A program made the position numbers and the translations under genes. The notes below the pieces were generated by a model. It made no database searches. It had not been told where the DNA came from and saw only the letters and a program-made list of their open reading frames with translations. DNA of 64,000 nucleotides from Caecitellus pseudoparvulus (lineage: Eukaryota > Bigyra: Bicosoecida), in NCBI GenBank assembly GCA_965644315.1, contig CBFFRQ010000044.1, positions 333,817 through 397,816 of the forward strand, given 5' to 3'. Every line of letters starts with the position of its first letter. The stretch's first letter is position 1. Positions 52,801 to 64,000 of the stretch are shown here, one piece after another.

Positions 52801-55800
52801 TGACCTGGAGCTGAGCGCGGGGCCTGTGTGGGTGCCAGTGGACGGGACGTCTGTGGACGCCGGGGATGTGATCAGTGTGAGCTGGAGCGTGGGGCACACG
52901 GGTGCCAGCAGTGCGCCGGGCTTCAACATCAGTGCAGACCTGTCGGGTGTGCTGGGCAGCGGTCTGTTGCCGGTGGTGGATGTGCTGGTGGGCGGGTCCA
53001 GCCTGGGTGCGGGTGTGGTGTCTGCGTTGAACGCGGACGGCGTGGCGGTGCTGGTGTCTGAGCTGCCGGTGGGCAGCACGGCGGACCTGTCCGTGGTGCT
53101 GGGCGTGCCGTTGAGCATGGAGGGCGGCGCAGCGCTGCCGGCCCTGCAGCTGTCTGTGCCGTACACGACGACGTCACGCAGCGACGCCGGTGCGGGGTCT
53201 GATGTGCTGGTGAGCGGGTCCATCAGCCTGCCTGCGGGGTCGCCGTCTGTGTCGGTGTCTGAGGGCGGCCTGGACGCTGTGACGGCGGCGTCCAGTGGCA
53301 GTGCCGTGCCGCGGCAGGTGTTCCCTGGCAGCGCCGTGGACGTGTCGGTGAGTGTGGGCGTGCCTGAGGGCACCGTGAGCGGCGCGTCAGTGACTGTGGA
53401 CTTGTCGGGGTGGACCAGCGGCACGTCGCCGGTGGTGATTGCTGGCGTGTCGGGTGTGTCTGGCAGTGGTGGTGTGGTGAGTGACGTGTCAGGGGGGCTG
53501 GGCGGTGTGGCGGCGGGCGCCGTCGTGTCTGGCGATGGCACGAGTGTGACTGTGCCGCTGGGCACACTTGTGAACAACGACACTGACAACAGCGTGGGTG
53601 AGACTGTGGACCTGACGGTGTCGCTGTCGGTGCGTGACGTGGCGGGGCTGGTGCCAGGTGACGTCGTGACGGCTGTGGCGACGCTGAGCAGTGTGGGTCT
53701 GCTGAGCGCTGGCAGCACGAGTGGGGGGTCGGCCGTGTCGTCGGCTGGGTACGGGCTGGTGGTGGGAGCGCCTGACTTGGAGCTGAGCGCGGGGCCTGTG
53801 TGGTCACCCTCACCTGCTTTGCCTGTGGACGCCGGGGATGTGATCAGTGTGAGCTGGAGCGTGGGGCACACGGGTGCCAGCAGTGCGCCGGGCTTCAACA
53901 TCAGTGCAGACCTGTCGGGTGTGCTGGGCAGCGGTCTGTTGCCGGTGGTGGATGTGCTGGTGGGCGGGTCCAGCCTGGGTGCGGGTGTGGTGTCTGCGTT
54001 GAACGCGGACGGCGTGGCGGTGCTGGTGTCTGAGCTGCCGGTGGGCAGTACGTTCGATTGTGAAGTTTTCATGCAAGTTTCCACAGATGCTGAGAGTAGC
54101 AGCTCTTTGCCCGTTGCGGAGCTGACTGTCCATGCTGCTTCAACCTCAAGAGCATCATCAAGCGCTCGTTCTTTCTCTTTGACCTCCGCTGGTGTTCAGT
54201 ATTCAATCGAACCTCCAGAGCTGAATGTGGCTGTACAAAGTGATCCAGTCACAGCTGGTTTCGGCCAAGTTGTAGTTGGGTCAGAGGTGATCGTTACGGT
54301 TGCGCAGGTCATTTCGGAAGGTACCATGTCAAATGCGAACCTGACTGTTTCATGGGCAGATTCTGGGGCCTTTGTTTTTGTGGAAGGCTCTGTATCTATC
54401 ACTACCCCTGCATCTGTCACGACATCTCGCTTTGCCGGGGACTGGAACGCAGTCGCTGCTTCTGCATCTCATGCAGCCGGGGAGACAGGCATCAACTTTG
54501 ATTTGGGTACGCTTATCAATTCTGACGTAAACAACTCGGCAACTGAGCTTCTTGTGCTTACAGCCTCGCTCCGACCCTCCAATGTTTCGGCTGCCCACGT
54601 TGCTGGAGCTGTCTCTGACCTTGTGGTTGAGTCGCGATCCCTTGGCGTTTGCGATGGATGCTTGACAGCTACAGCAAATGTGTCTATGCTTGCGCCTGTT
54701 CTGCACTTCGGCAGCTTCTCCCCAGCCCTGCTTACTGATGTAGTTGCTGGGGAATCGTACAACGTCTCGTTTACCATCGCAAACTCGGGCCCGTACCCGT
54801 CTCATGCGTATGGAGTTGTGCTTTTCGACGAAGGACTCGTGTCTGGTCAGTACGACATCTCGAAAGTGTTCGCGGGGAACGCACTTGTCCTGGATCGTTC
54901 AGCTGAGGTTGACTTTGTTCCCGGAGGCTCAACGGTGCTGAGCATGGGTGGTGCCAACCTTGCGCAAGCATCCAGTTCAAGCGTTTTGCCGCTCATTGCC
55001 CGCTCCTCGAGCACCCAAGTTACCTTGACCCTGCAAGTGAACCCTCTTGCCCGTACAGAGGATGGGCTTGCAATGCGAATTGGAGCGCGGGCAAGCAGCT
55101 ACCCTGAGCTGGCCCTGGCTGAGAACTACACCTACGTTGCAAGCTCGGGTGTCGGTGGTGTGTTCAAGCTTGAAGACATCAACCCTGTGGTCACTTTGGA
55201 CATTTCGGGCAGTGATGCGGCGGCTAGCATCGGCTCTCAAGTGTCCTTCACAGTTCCTTTACAGTTCCCGCTGGGCCGCCTCTCGGCTGCCAACGTGAGC
55301 GTGTTGCTCGGAAATGTGTTCAACTCATCCGATGTGGCGCTGCAGCCAGGAGATGTGCTGGGCGACTTGACTCTCGCTGCTGTCTCTGGCGGTGCAGGCG
55401 TCACTTTCAACAACGGGCAGGTGGCTTCGCTGAACGGTGTGCATGCTGCCCTGGAGGCTGACGCGCAGGCCGGTTCGTTTGTCTTCACTTTCTTCAACAT
55501 CACCAATGACCCGGGCAACGGCGGCAGTGCCAGCGGCGATCCGATCTTGCTCACGTTTACTGGGCTCGTTGAGGACCACCCTGCTCTCGTTGATGGAGTG
55601 CGCATTGAGGGTGGCGTAACCTTTGATGTGCCTTTTGCAAGCTTGAACGCGACGCTGCCCACGCTGACGATCCTTGAGCCTGCCATCGACGAGAACTTGG
55701 TGTTGACGGCCACAGGTAGCACTCTTGACAACTCCTCCTTGGTTGTGCTTGGGCTCGGTGCAGGCGACCACGTTCAGTTTGGCCTTCAAGTGGGGCACCT

Positions 55801-58800
55801 GCCTTCCAGCTCCTGGCAGGCGTTCGGGGTGACACTGAAAGATGCCTGGCTGGGATCATCTCTTCCCGTGGCAGCAACGCCCAGCTCAGTGCCCGCAGCC
55901 TCGCGGATGTTCTACCAAGTCACAGCGGCTGCATGGGCTGGACATGGGGTGAGCACTTCACATGCTGAAGCCGACATCGTTGTCCAAGGCTTGAATCTGC
56001 CCCTGAACAGTTCTTCGACAGCACTTGACTTCAGCATCGTCATCGCGCCTGCCTCTGAAGCGGCAGCCAGTGCATGGCCGGCACAGACCCTGCAGCTGGA
56101 GTACTTCTCGCACCCAAACACTACGCGGGCCAGGCGATACACGGCGATCATTGACCCTGCAGCCTCTGTGCAGGAGTTGCGCATGGCTGCCCCTGTTGCG
56201 CAGGTCAGTGCAGAGGGCTCAGCGCATGCTGGCAACGGAGACGGTGCTCCAACGGTCGCGCCAGGAACGTCTGCTGCTTGGACTTTGAGTCTGCAGCTTC
56301 CTCTTGCAACAATTGAAGGTGCTGAGCTCTCCCTCGACCTTGTCGGGGCAGACAGTCTCTTCGATACGTTGGAGGCGGCTGCGCTCACATTTGTGCCTGC
56401 AGCTGTGCCAAGTGCAGCCCCGCCTTCATCTGTGGCAGGCTTGGCTCCCCCGTCTGTGGACGTGGTCCAAGTCAACTTGCCGACTTCAGCAGCAGCTGGT
56501 GTCGATGGCTTTGTTGGTTCCACAGCAGATGTCGTGAGCTTCGTCACAAGTGGCGGGGTTCCGCCCACAGCCTCTGAGCTCCATTTGAACAGCACTCATG
56601 CTTTACTGAGTCCTGCTGCGTGGCGCATCGGCAACGAGCTGGCAGGGCTGTACTCCCCTGTCCCTGCTGCTGCGCCGGCCACGGGCGGGTCAGGAGCGCC
56701 GGTGACGCTCAATCTCACAATCACAGCCACTCCTACAACCGCAAGTCAAGTCGCTCGTGGCGTGAGCAGCAGTGGGAGTGTGCGATTCTCTGGTTCTAGT
56801 GGCACTTTCCCGGCATTTGAGATGAGCTTGCCTCCGTTGACTGTTGTGGAGCCGACAGTGCAAGCCCCGTCATTCTCACCTTTGGCAGTCGCAGATGTAG
56901 ATGCAGGCGATGAAGTGACTTTCTCCACCACCATCGAGCACTCTCCCGTCAGCGACTCCATTGCCCACACCATTGAGCTGTTCGATAGGAGTTTAGTGCA
57001 TGGAAAGGTGGACTACATCACGCTCTCTGGGGCATCTGTGACCTCGGAAGTCATCCACGCACGAGCCTACGACCTGCGCAGGGTTGTGGTCGGAGGCGAG
57101 GTGCAGTACGACGCAGCTCTTGGGGTAGACCCGTACGGCTTGGCGGCATCCTCAGTCAACTCTGGCCTGTGGGGCATCATTCACAACATGACTCTGGGGC
57201 AGACTGTTCCGGTCTCCATGACTGTGCGGCTTTGGGAAGGTGTTGCAGCGGCGACAGCTGTTCGTCCCCAGTTCAACGTGACTTGGTACTCCAGCCCCGT
57301 GAAATCCGCAGCGCGTGCCTACTGGGTTCCTGCAGCTGCAGATCCAGTGATCGGCGTGCAGGCTCCAGCTGTTGCCGTCCAGCGCAGCACAGATGACTCG
57401 ACTGTGCTGGATGCGGAGGCTGCTGTGGGTGCTCGTTTGACTTGGGACATTGAAGTGGCACTGCCTGAAGGTGTCTCCACTGGCGTGGTCGTTGCCTTCA
57501 ACTTGTCTTCCCTGCTTCCTCCTGGGGTCAGTGCAGCTGCGACCAACGGGCCTCTCTTGGCTGATGTCCAGGTCGTGTCTGTTCAGGCAAGTCCAGGCGG
57601 CATCGGGCTTATCGAAGTGAACGCTACAGGCTGTGCAGGTGTGGCACTTGCAGACCAGGGGGTCATGTCTGGGCCGACTTTCCCTGCTCTTGCGGCAGCT
57701 GCAACAGTATCCGCTGCTGAGCAGTTGGCGGGCCACGAGATCATGGTCCGTATCCCCATGTGCTCTGTGCAGAACAAGGACGACGTCAACTCCATCAGCC
57801 AAGCCATGCAGATTCGCCTGCAAGGCCACGTTGATGGCCGTATTCTGCCCTTGACTACGTCTTTGAATGGCGCCACCATCGCCGGCGCTGTTCGGGTGCT
57901 GAGTGATGCGGTTCCAGAACCGAGTGCTCCAGTCAATGTCAGCGCCGGTGTGATCGCGGGAGCAAACGTCATACCCAGTGCGGCTAATTTGACTTCTGCA
58001 ACTCCAAGCACCAGAGTCGTGGAGCCAAGGCTGGAGATCGTAAGCGTGAACAACACCGAAAGCGCTGGGGTGGCGGGCGACGTCATCGACACAACCATTC
58101 GGGTGACCCACGAAGCCTCCTCGGAAGGCACTGCCTTCCACACCCGTCTCCTCGACACAAACCTGCAGTCCGGGGCCATTTCAGACAGGCTGTACCAGCC
58201 ACTGTCCCTGGTCTCGATGGGCAACGAACTTCTGTCCCCTGTTGCGGCGCTGGCATCAGCGTCGGCTTTCTCCACTGGGAATGGCGAGCTGCTCCCTGTA
58301 GGCATGTCGCTGTCCACGAGCGGCGCCCCTGAACTCACCACGACTGACGGACAAGGCGACCTCGTGTACACGTGGAAGCTACTGGAAGGTGTTGTGCCGC
58401 AGCTGACTGTGGCTCCTGAGCTGTCTGTGCGCTTCAGCACACACAAGGACCCCGCCAACATCTATGCCCGAGAGCTTGGCCCTGTGGGACTGACCCCAGC
58501 ACAGGACGCTGCCACGCATGTGCAGCAGGGCACTGTGCTGAAGGTGCTCACGGTAGGAATTGCAGTGGACCCACAGGACGCTGGTGCGAGTTCGGGGGCG
58601 GTGATCGTGGGTTCTCCTGCTTCCGTGCCTGTCGTGCATGGTCAAGGTTTGCAGTCCACAGTGACCCTCAGTGTGCCGCTTGGCACGTTGCCTAACGTGA
58701 CGGCAGCTATCCCGCTGCACCCTACTCCGGGGGCAGTTGGCAACCCCTCTCTTTCGTCGGCATCCGCGACAGTCGTTGACCCCGTTTCAGGCAGCGTGAC

Positions 58801-61800
58801 AGACGTAACTTCGCTCGTGCAGCTGCGAGACTGCCCTCCTGGTGTGCTTGAGAATGATGCCGCTTTTGGCACGCTGGCTGATCTGTCGCCTCACGCCGTG
58901 TCCATGTTGGGCAGCACTGCTGGCATTAGCCTGTGCACGCTCGTCCAAATTCCGCCACAAGATGTCACTGGCCGCTCCATAGGACCGCTGGCAGGGCACT
59001 CAAGCCTGAACTTGACATTCGTCGTGGACGCGACGGTGAGCGGCTCTGGGCCCGGGGCCCTACCTCCCCTGGCTGCAGTGGGCGCAAGTGCCGTCACCAC
59101 TGCCTTTACAGAAGCGGCAGCGGGTAGCATTGCACCTTCAGGGTCCTCCATTGTCTTTGTGCCTGACTCATCAACGGCCGCGTCTTCGCTGCCTCTGGTG
59201 GTCGCGCAGCCTTCAGCGGGACAGCCGGTGCTGACCAGTGACTCGAGTTTCTCAGGGGATGCTGGCGATGAGGTGACGTTCTCCCTGCTCGTCACGCATG
59301 ACCCAGCTGCATCCACTGCAGCAACGGCTTTCTCTATGATGCTGCAAGACTCAAGCCTAGCCTCCGGCGCATACGAGCTGGTGGCAGCAAGCGTGGACGG
59401 TGTGGATACTCTCGGGGCCACCAAGGCAGCAGCATCCGACGCTGTCATGTTTGTAGCATCACTTCCACCAGGTCAGACATCCAACGTCACCTGGACTGTG
59501 CGCATGACGGGAGCTGTGAACGCCAGTGGGACATACGCACCCGACCTGGAGCTGCAGTGGCGATCCCACCCCACTTCCCCCAACGCCAAGCTGTTCTCCA
59601 GTGCTTCGCTCATCGGAGCTGGTGAGTGGACTTCCACGCTGGCAGGGGCGGCCAACCTCTCCCTCGCGGTGCCTGGCGTGTCCTTCACCTCCTTCGAGGC
59701 AACTCCGTCCGGACTGGTTCCGACTGATCCTGGTGCAACTGCAGCCGCCGCTGTCGGGGAGGAGGTTGAGTTCTCACTGTCTGCACTGCTACCCGAAGGT
59801 AACGTGCCAGGTGGGCTGGTCAACATTACAGCCGGCACACCAGGGGCTCTGCTCTTTGAGGAAGGTGTCGCCATCGACGCGACGCCTCGACCTGGACTCC
59901 AGCTGGTCCCTCAGTGCGCCTCGGCTACACCGTACAGCAGCTTCATCGAGGAAGTGGTGCGGGACCCCAGTGGCGCGTGGATCGCCTTCCGCACTTGCCA
60001 CATCGCGAACTTGGATCGAGACAACGACGCGGAAGATTCACTGACGTTCTCCCTCTCAGGGTTCACCACCCCCGCTGCTCTGAATGCGACGGGTGGCAGC
60101 CCGCTGGCCGTTGGCACCTTCACCTCCCGAGGCAACACTGTGGTGCAACCATCTGAACCTGTGACTGTCCTCCCTGTCCTGGCGCTGACCCTGAACTACG
60201 ACATTGAGAGTATTGTGGTTTCGTCCGAGCAGCCATACACTTTCAACCTGACCGCAACAGCAGCTGATGTGTCCCTTGCCGCAGCGGCTCGGGATGTGTC
60301 CTTGGCGGTTGTCACGCTCAGCGCCCAGACCAGGAGCACAAGCCCAGCAACTGCAGACCCTCAGTTCGTACAACAGGCAACCGGTGATGCAGTGTTCCAA
60401 GAACACACTGGTGTGAGCCTGCAGGCCGCAACTGCTTTGCTGGGTGGCAGCAAGCAGGCAGCTGCAGCACTCCGCAACCTTCTCCCCTCCCTCACAACTG
60501 GGGCACGGCGAGCAACCCCAGCGACCTTCAACGTGCTCACTGTGACAGTGCCCGCCATGCACAGTGGCGAGAGCCTTGACAGCATCTTCAACATGCAAGT
60601 GCTGGCCCACACACCGCCCGGGACGCGCATTCCCCACCTGGCTGCTCTGTCCTGGTCGGGCGTCCCTGCGCAAGACGCGTCGTCGTTGGCGGCCCCCACG
60701 TTTCTGCTGCAGTCTGCAGTCGTGACCAAGACAGTCACTTGCGATGCATGGTACTCCTGTGGCGGCAATGGCGTCTGTCTGCCCAGCAACAAGACAGCTG
60801 GCGACGTTTTGCCCGAGCAGGCCATTCCACTGGAGGGCAGCGCAGTCGATGCTGGGCGGGTGTACTCTACCGATGCACAGTGCGTGTGCAAGGCTGGGTG
60901 GACTGGCACATCGTGCTGCTTTTGCGACCCTACTGCAGATGCGGCCGACATTTGCCACGGACACGGGACCTGTGCTGGCTACGGCGCTTCTGTATGGGGA
61001 AGGCCAGCCGGAGGTCAGTGCCAGTGTGACGAGGGCTTTGGGGAGCAGGACCAGGATCCCTTCTGCCGGGGAGTGGCCTGCAGCGATGAGCCTGGGGTGT
61101 GTGAAAACGGGAGGTGCACCATGGATTGCTTGGTTAGCCCTTGGTCCAACTTCACCGCAGATCGCACTGCGTCTGGCTTCCTGGCCGGCAACATGACGCG
61201 CACGCGGGAGATTCTGCTGCCATCCGCTTACGGTGGGCAAGCGTGCCCAAACACGCTCATTGAGAGTGTTCCATGCACTCTGGCAGAGTGCGAGAGCAGG
61301 CCTGCCGCCGCTGCGCCGAGCGAGGCCTGCGATGCTGCCGACACTGGCTTCCGCATCTCGGCGTCCCTGCCCCTGGACACCTCGTCACAGCAGCTGACTG
61401 CGACGCTGAGCATTTTCTTTGTCATGGTCATTGCTGGCGCGGTGTTAATGGCTTGGATGTGGTCTGTGAGCTGGTTTGAGCGCTTCGCCGTGCTTCGGTG
61501 GGTCGTGCCAGCCCTCAGCGCTGTGCGTGACCGGGCGGCGACGATGCTGAAGGTTTACGGCGGAGGCGCCATGCACGAGCACGCACAGTCCATGCTGCAA
61601 CGCACAGAGGGCCCCAGCAAGACAGCGCCAGCACTTGACAGCGACTCGGACAGCGAGGGCGAACAGACATCTGCTGTCGCACCAGCAGGCATGGCAGTGT
61701 CAGCACAACGCGGCGAGGCTGCCCTAGCTACTCCTCCCACAAAACCTGCTGAAGACGGAAACGTGGCCAAGCTCCCTGCCTCGGCCGTGCTGGGGGCAAA

Positions 61801-64000
61801 ACGCACAGCGAGCTATCTGTCGCCCCAACTGTGGGTGAACTGGCGCAACGTCCTGCTGGTCGTGCTGCTGGCCACAGATGGCGTCATGAGCGTGGCGCCG
61901 CTCTTCATGGAGCAAGTGCCATGGCTTCCCTACATCCCGCTCAAGGCAGTGGCACGCCTGTTCTCGCTGTCTGCTGTCAAGTACCTGCCGCTGTACTCCT
62001 TCTTCTACGTTCTCATTGCCTGCGCACTGACTGCGCTTCTGGTCTTGCTGCCCCTGCTTCAGTTCTGGCGAGCTCAAGCAGTGCAGCAGCTGAAACGCAA
62101 GCCAGTGGAAGGCATGGTTGTGGCAGTGCCTGATTCCTCGCGCACTCCGACCAAGCCTTCGCAGATTGTCCCACTGGCATCGCCTTCGCCAGTGCAGCAT
62201 GTTGGGGCAGGACCGCTGTCACCTTGGGCAAAGGCGTCTGGCGTGCGCGGAGCTGAGTCCACCACCGGATCCCCCCCTGGTGGTGATTCTGCTTCAAGTG
62301 ACTTGGGCGCTCTGGTGGACATTCCCAAGTCCCGCGGGCGGCGCACGCTGGCACCTCTGAAAGCAGGCGGCAGGCACGCAACCCACACAAGCCCAGCAAC
62401 TGGGCTGGAAAAGCCTGCACAAGTCACAGCTCTTGTGCCAGCCGGCGGGGAAACAGTGGAGAAGCCACGCGCCCTTTCTGCGCCAGGCAAGGACACAGAG
62501 CCTGAGACAAAGCAACGAAACGTCTCCTTCAACAAGCACGGCGACCCGAAGTTGACCGCACAGCAAGAGCACCACGTGGCGTACCACACGTCCTGGTACA
62601 GTGGTGTGCTGCCCGTCATGCTGTACTGCTTTGCCACCATTCTGCTCGTGCCAACGTATGTGATCCTGTTGCAGCCGTTCACGTGTGGCTTCCCGTTCGG
62701 CGGGTACAGCCGTGACGAAGCCGGCAACTGCCTCCCAGACCCGTGCTGGAGCAACCTGCACATCCTTCTTGCAGTGTTTTCGGCGCTGCTGCTTGCTGCT
62801 CTGGGGCACAGCCTGTTCGTGTGGGCGCCCAAGCGCATGCACGATGATCGCACCCTGGAGCAAGACGTGGACATGCAGGGTGTTCTGGGGTACATTCTGG
62901 CGCGACGTGTGCATGCACTCACCAAGGGCGCGACTGCACCTGGAGAGGCCACCGGCACAGGCGACGATGACACACAGGCAGAGTTCAACCCACGGAAGCT
63001 GGTGCACGAGCGCCTGGTTGCGTCCCTGCGCCGATGGGTGCAAACCTTCGAAGCTCACCCGATGCTGCCCTTCTTCCTGGCACTCGTGGTGGTCAAGTTC
63101 ATCGTGGCATGGGCTGGAATTGTGTTGGGGCGCAGCAACACCCCTGCTGCCCTGGTGCTGGGCGCGCTGGCACTGACCGGACTTGCAGTCTGGAGTTGGC
63201 TGAAGCCTGCCGACACCTTTGTGTTGAAACGCCTGCAGGCGGTCGTACCGCTGGTGTACGGCACGGCCGCGGCCACGGCTTGGCTGCTGCTGCTTTCATG
63301 GGGCACGGCTCCGAAGGTGCCTGTCACCTACGCGACAACTGGTGTGCAGGACTTGCAGGTGAACGCCGAGCAGGCTGATGTGGATGCGAGCAACTTCGCG
63401 CTGTCTGACAACGCGGATGAATACGCGGCCGGTGCGCCAGGAGTGATTGTAGCGGCTGTGCTGTGGCTGCTCATCGCCGTTGGAGCCACTGCAGTGGCAA
63501 TTTTGCAAGACCGCCAACGCTTCGCAGGTGTTCCGCTGTTCAGGAACTGGGAGGAGGGAGTTGGCTCCAGTGTCAAGCGCTCTGGCACGTACAGCGCCCT
63601 GACCAAGGTGTTCCCGCCAGAGCAGACCACGGGGCAGCTGGTTGCCCGTCTGCAAGCCATGATGGGGACCAACCTGGATGACTTGACCGACACCAGCGAC
63701 GACGATGAGGAAGGCGAGCTGTCCAAGGTGCTGGCCGAGTCCCGCCGTGGCAGCTTGCTGGTGGGGCTGGGTGCTCGCCCGGCAGTGGATGCGTTTGATT
63801 TCACTGGTGGTGCGTCAGATGACTCCGCCACTGACACGTCTGACGGCGAAGCAGAAGGAGCAGTGCTACCCATGCCCCCCCCTGGTGGTGACGCAGTTGA
63901 GCGGCTGGTGGGGGAAGCAACTGCCCAGCAGGAGGAGGCAGAGCCCGACCAGGCTGGCGAAGCACCTGCACCGGTGTGGACAGAGGTGTCCTTTGACGAG
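43836..64000 (+). CDS. Giant adhesin-like polytopic membrane protein (runs off window)
   Basis: Exons 43836-43903, 44162-44239, 44314-44428, 44492-44690 and 44757 to beyond 64000 join in phase; more than 6560 residues are present and no stop is reached. A signal peptide (MGICRALFVLCASLASVHA) is followed by a THWRFGKLSW head and cadherin-like segments (VNNETGLITFDATTSS). The ectodomain is built of alternating beta-sandwich-like modules A (PEG.VSGA.VTV.L) and B (DAGD.I..S..V.H...SS.A), including the near-identical repeat array at 47429-54048. EGF-like Cys clusters (from about 60735) and a TSP1-like segment (TRTREI, GGQACP) follow, then eight or nine hydrophobic helices from about 61406 to 63510 separated by Ser/Pro/acidic loops. 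It is likely a surface adhesion or sensing protein; the ligand is unknown. The third donor (GTGAAC at 44429) is the least typical splice. Confidence 0.8.
47429..54048 (+). repeat. 972-bp (324-residue) tandem repeat array, about 6.8 copies
   Basis: Units start at 47429, 48401, 49373, 50345, 51317, 52289 and 53261, each exactly 972 bp; the last breaks off near 54048 after about 788 bp. Copies differ at only a few dozen scattered positions and keep the reading frame. Each unit encodes one A and one B module: SEGGLDAV...VPEGTVSGASVTVDLSGW, then APDLELSAGP...VDAGDVISVSWSVGHTG. Codon use inside is strongly GTG/GGC-biased, unlike the flanks. Copy 7 has a replaced patch at about 53802-53822. Confidence 0.95.
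60735..61310 (+). other. EGF-like and TSP1-like modules of the giant adhesin
   Basis: Cysteine-rich segment unlike the Cys-poor repeats before it: CGGNGVC, CVCKAGWTGTSCC and CHGHGTC...CQCDEGFGEQ are EGF-like. The following W.NF...G...TRTREI..P...GGQACP...PCTLAEC matches the spacing of a thrombospondin type 1 repeat. It sits directly before the first membrane helix (about 61406), forming the membrane-proximal stalk. Confidence 0.65.

Noticed and set aside
47368-54084. Open frame of 2238 codons on the minus strand across the repeat array
   Set aside because: It is the mirror of the plus-strand repeat: the sense codons avoid TTA, CTA and TCA, so the antisense frame stays open in every copy. Its Pro/Thr/Asp-rich product has no signal peptide or known domain, while the plus frame continues smoothly into diverged modules on both sides.
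1-64000. tRNA, rRNA, CRISPR arrays, transposases, integrases
   Set aside because: I looked for cloverleaf-like segments, regular short direct repeats with spacers, and transposase or reverse-transcriptase motifs, and found none that I could support.

Overview
This window is GC-rich nuclear DNA from a protein-dense, intron-containing microbial eukaryote. The evidence is spliceosomal GT-AG introns (mostly 60-260 nt, donors usually GTGAGT or GTGCGT), eukaryote-only genes (Tom40, a USP deubiquitinase with a DUSP module, ESF2/ABT1, TTC39/IML2, a peroxisomal-type ether-lipid enzyme) and tightly packed genes on both strands. No rRNA, tRNA, CRISPR array or transposon was recognised. The lineage cannot be fixed from sequence alone. 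A repeated promoter-like word (YCAATTTCCGC) recalls the oomycete/stramenopile initiator region, which is only a weak hint.

Layout. (1) 1-10.2 kb, plus strand: three tandem paralogues (about 1.1-3.0, 4.3-5.9 and 8.4-10.2 kb). They share a C-terminal domain of about 140 residues that I do not recognise, behind long Pro/Ala/Gln-rich N-termini. (2) 10.4-18.3 kb, minus strand: a TTC39/IML2-like protein, a single-pass membrane protein, a secreted FG-GAP/VCBS protein and a secreted PLC-like phosphodiesterase. (3) 18.6-28.4 kb, alternating strands: Tom40, a TMEM256/DUF423 membrane protein, L-threonine 3-dehydrogenase, ESF2/ABT1, a USP and a RuvC-like RNase H-fold protein. (4) 28.5-38 kb, minus strand: an ankyrin protein, a protein with an ankyrin-like C-terminus and a 1738-residue orphan. 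(5) 38.2-42.4 kb, minus strand: a fatty acyl-CoA reductase fused to a dihydroxyacetone-phosphate acyltransferase, ending in a PTS1-like tripeptide. (6) 43.8 kb to the window edge, plus strand: a giant adhesin-like membrane protein (more than 6560 residues so far). Its ectodomain holds about 6.8 nearly identical 972-bp tandem repeats, then EGF-like and TSP1-like modules and a polytopic membrane end.

How the genes relate. Most are unrelated housekeeping genes. Tom40 and threonine dehydrogenase act in mitochondria, and ESF2 acts in the nucleolus. The reductase-acyltransferase fusion would supply both substrates for alkyl-DHAP synthesis in peroxisomes. The secreted or membrane proteins at 13-18 kb and the giant adhesin point to a cell surface facing its environment.

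Main points for follow-up: the adhesin repeat array and its mosaic (gene-conversion-like) variant pattern, the FAR-acyltransferase fusion, the tandem orphan-domain family, and the YCAATTTCCGC element near the 5' ends of several genes.
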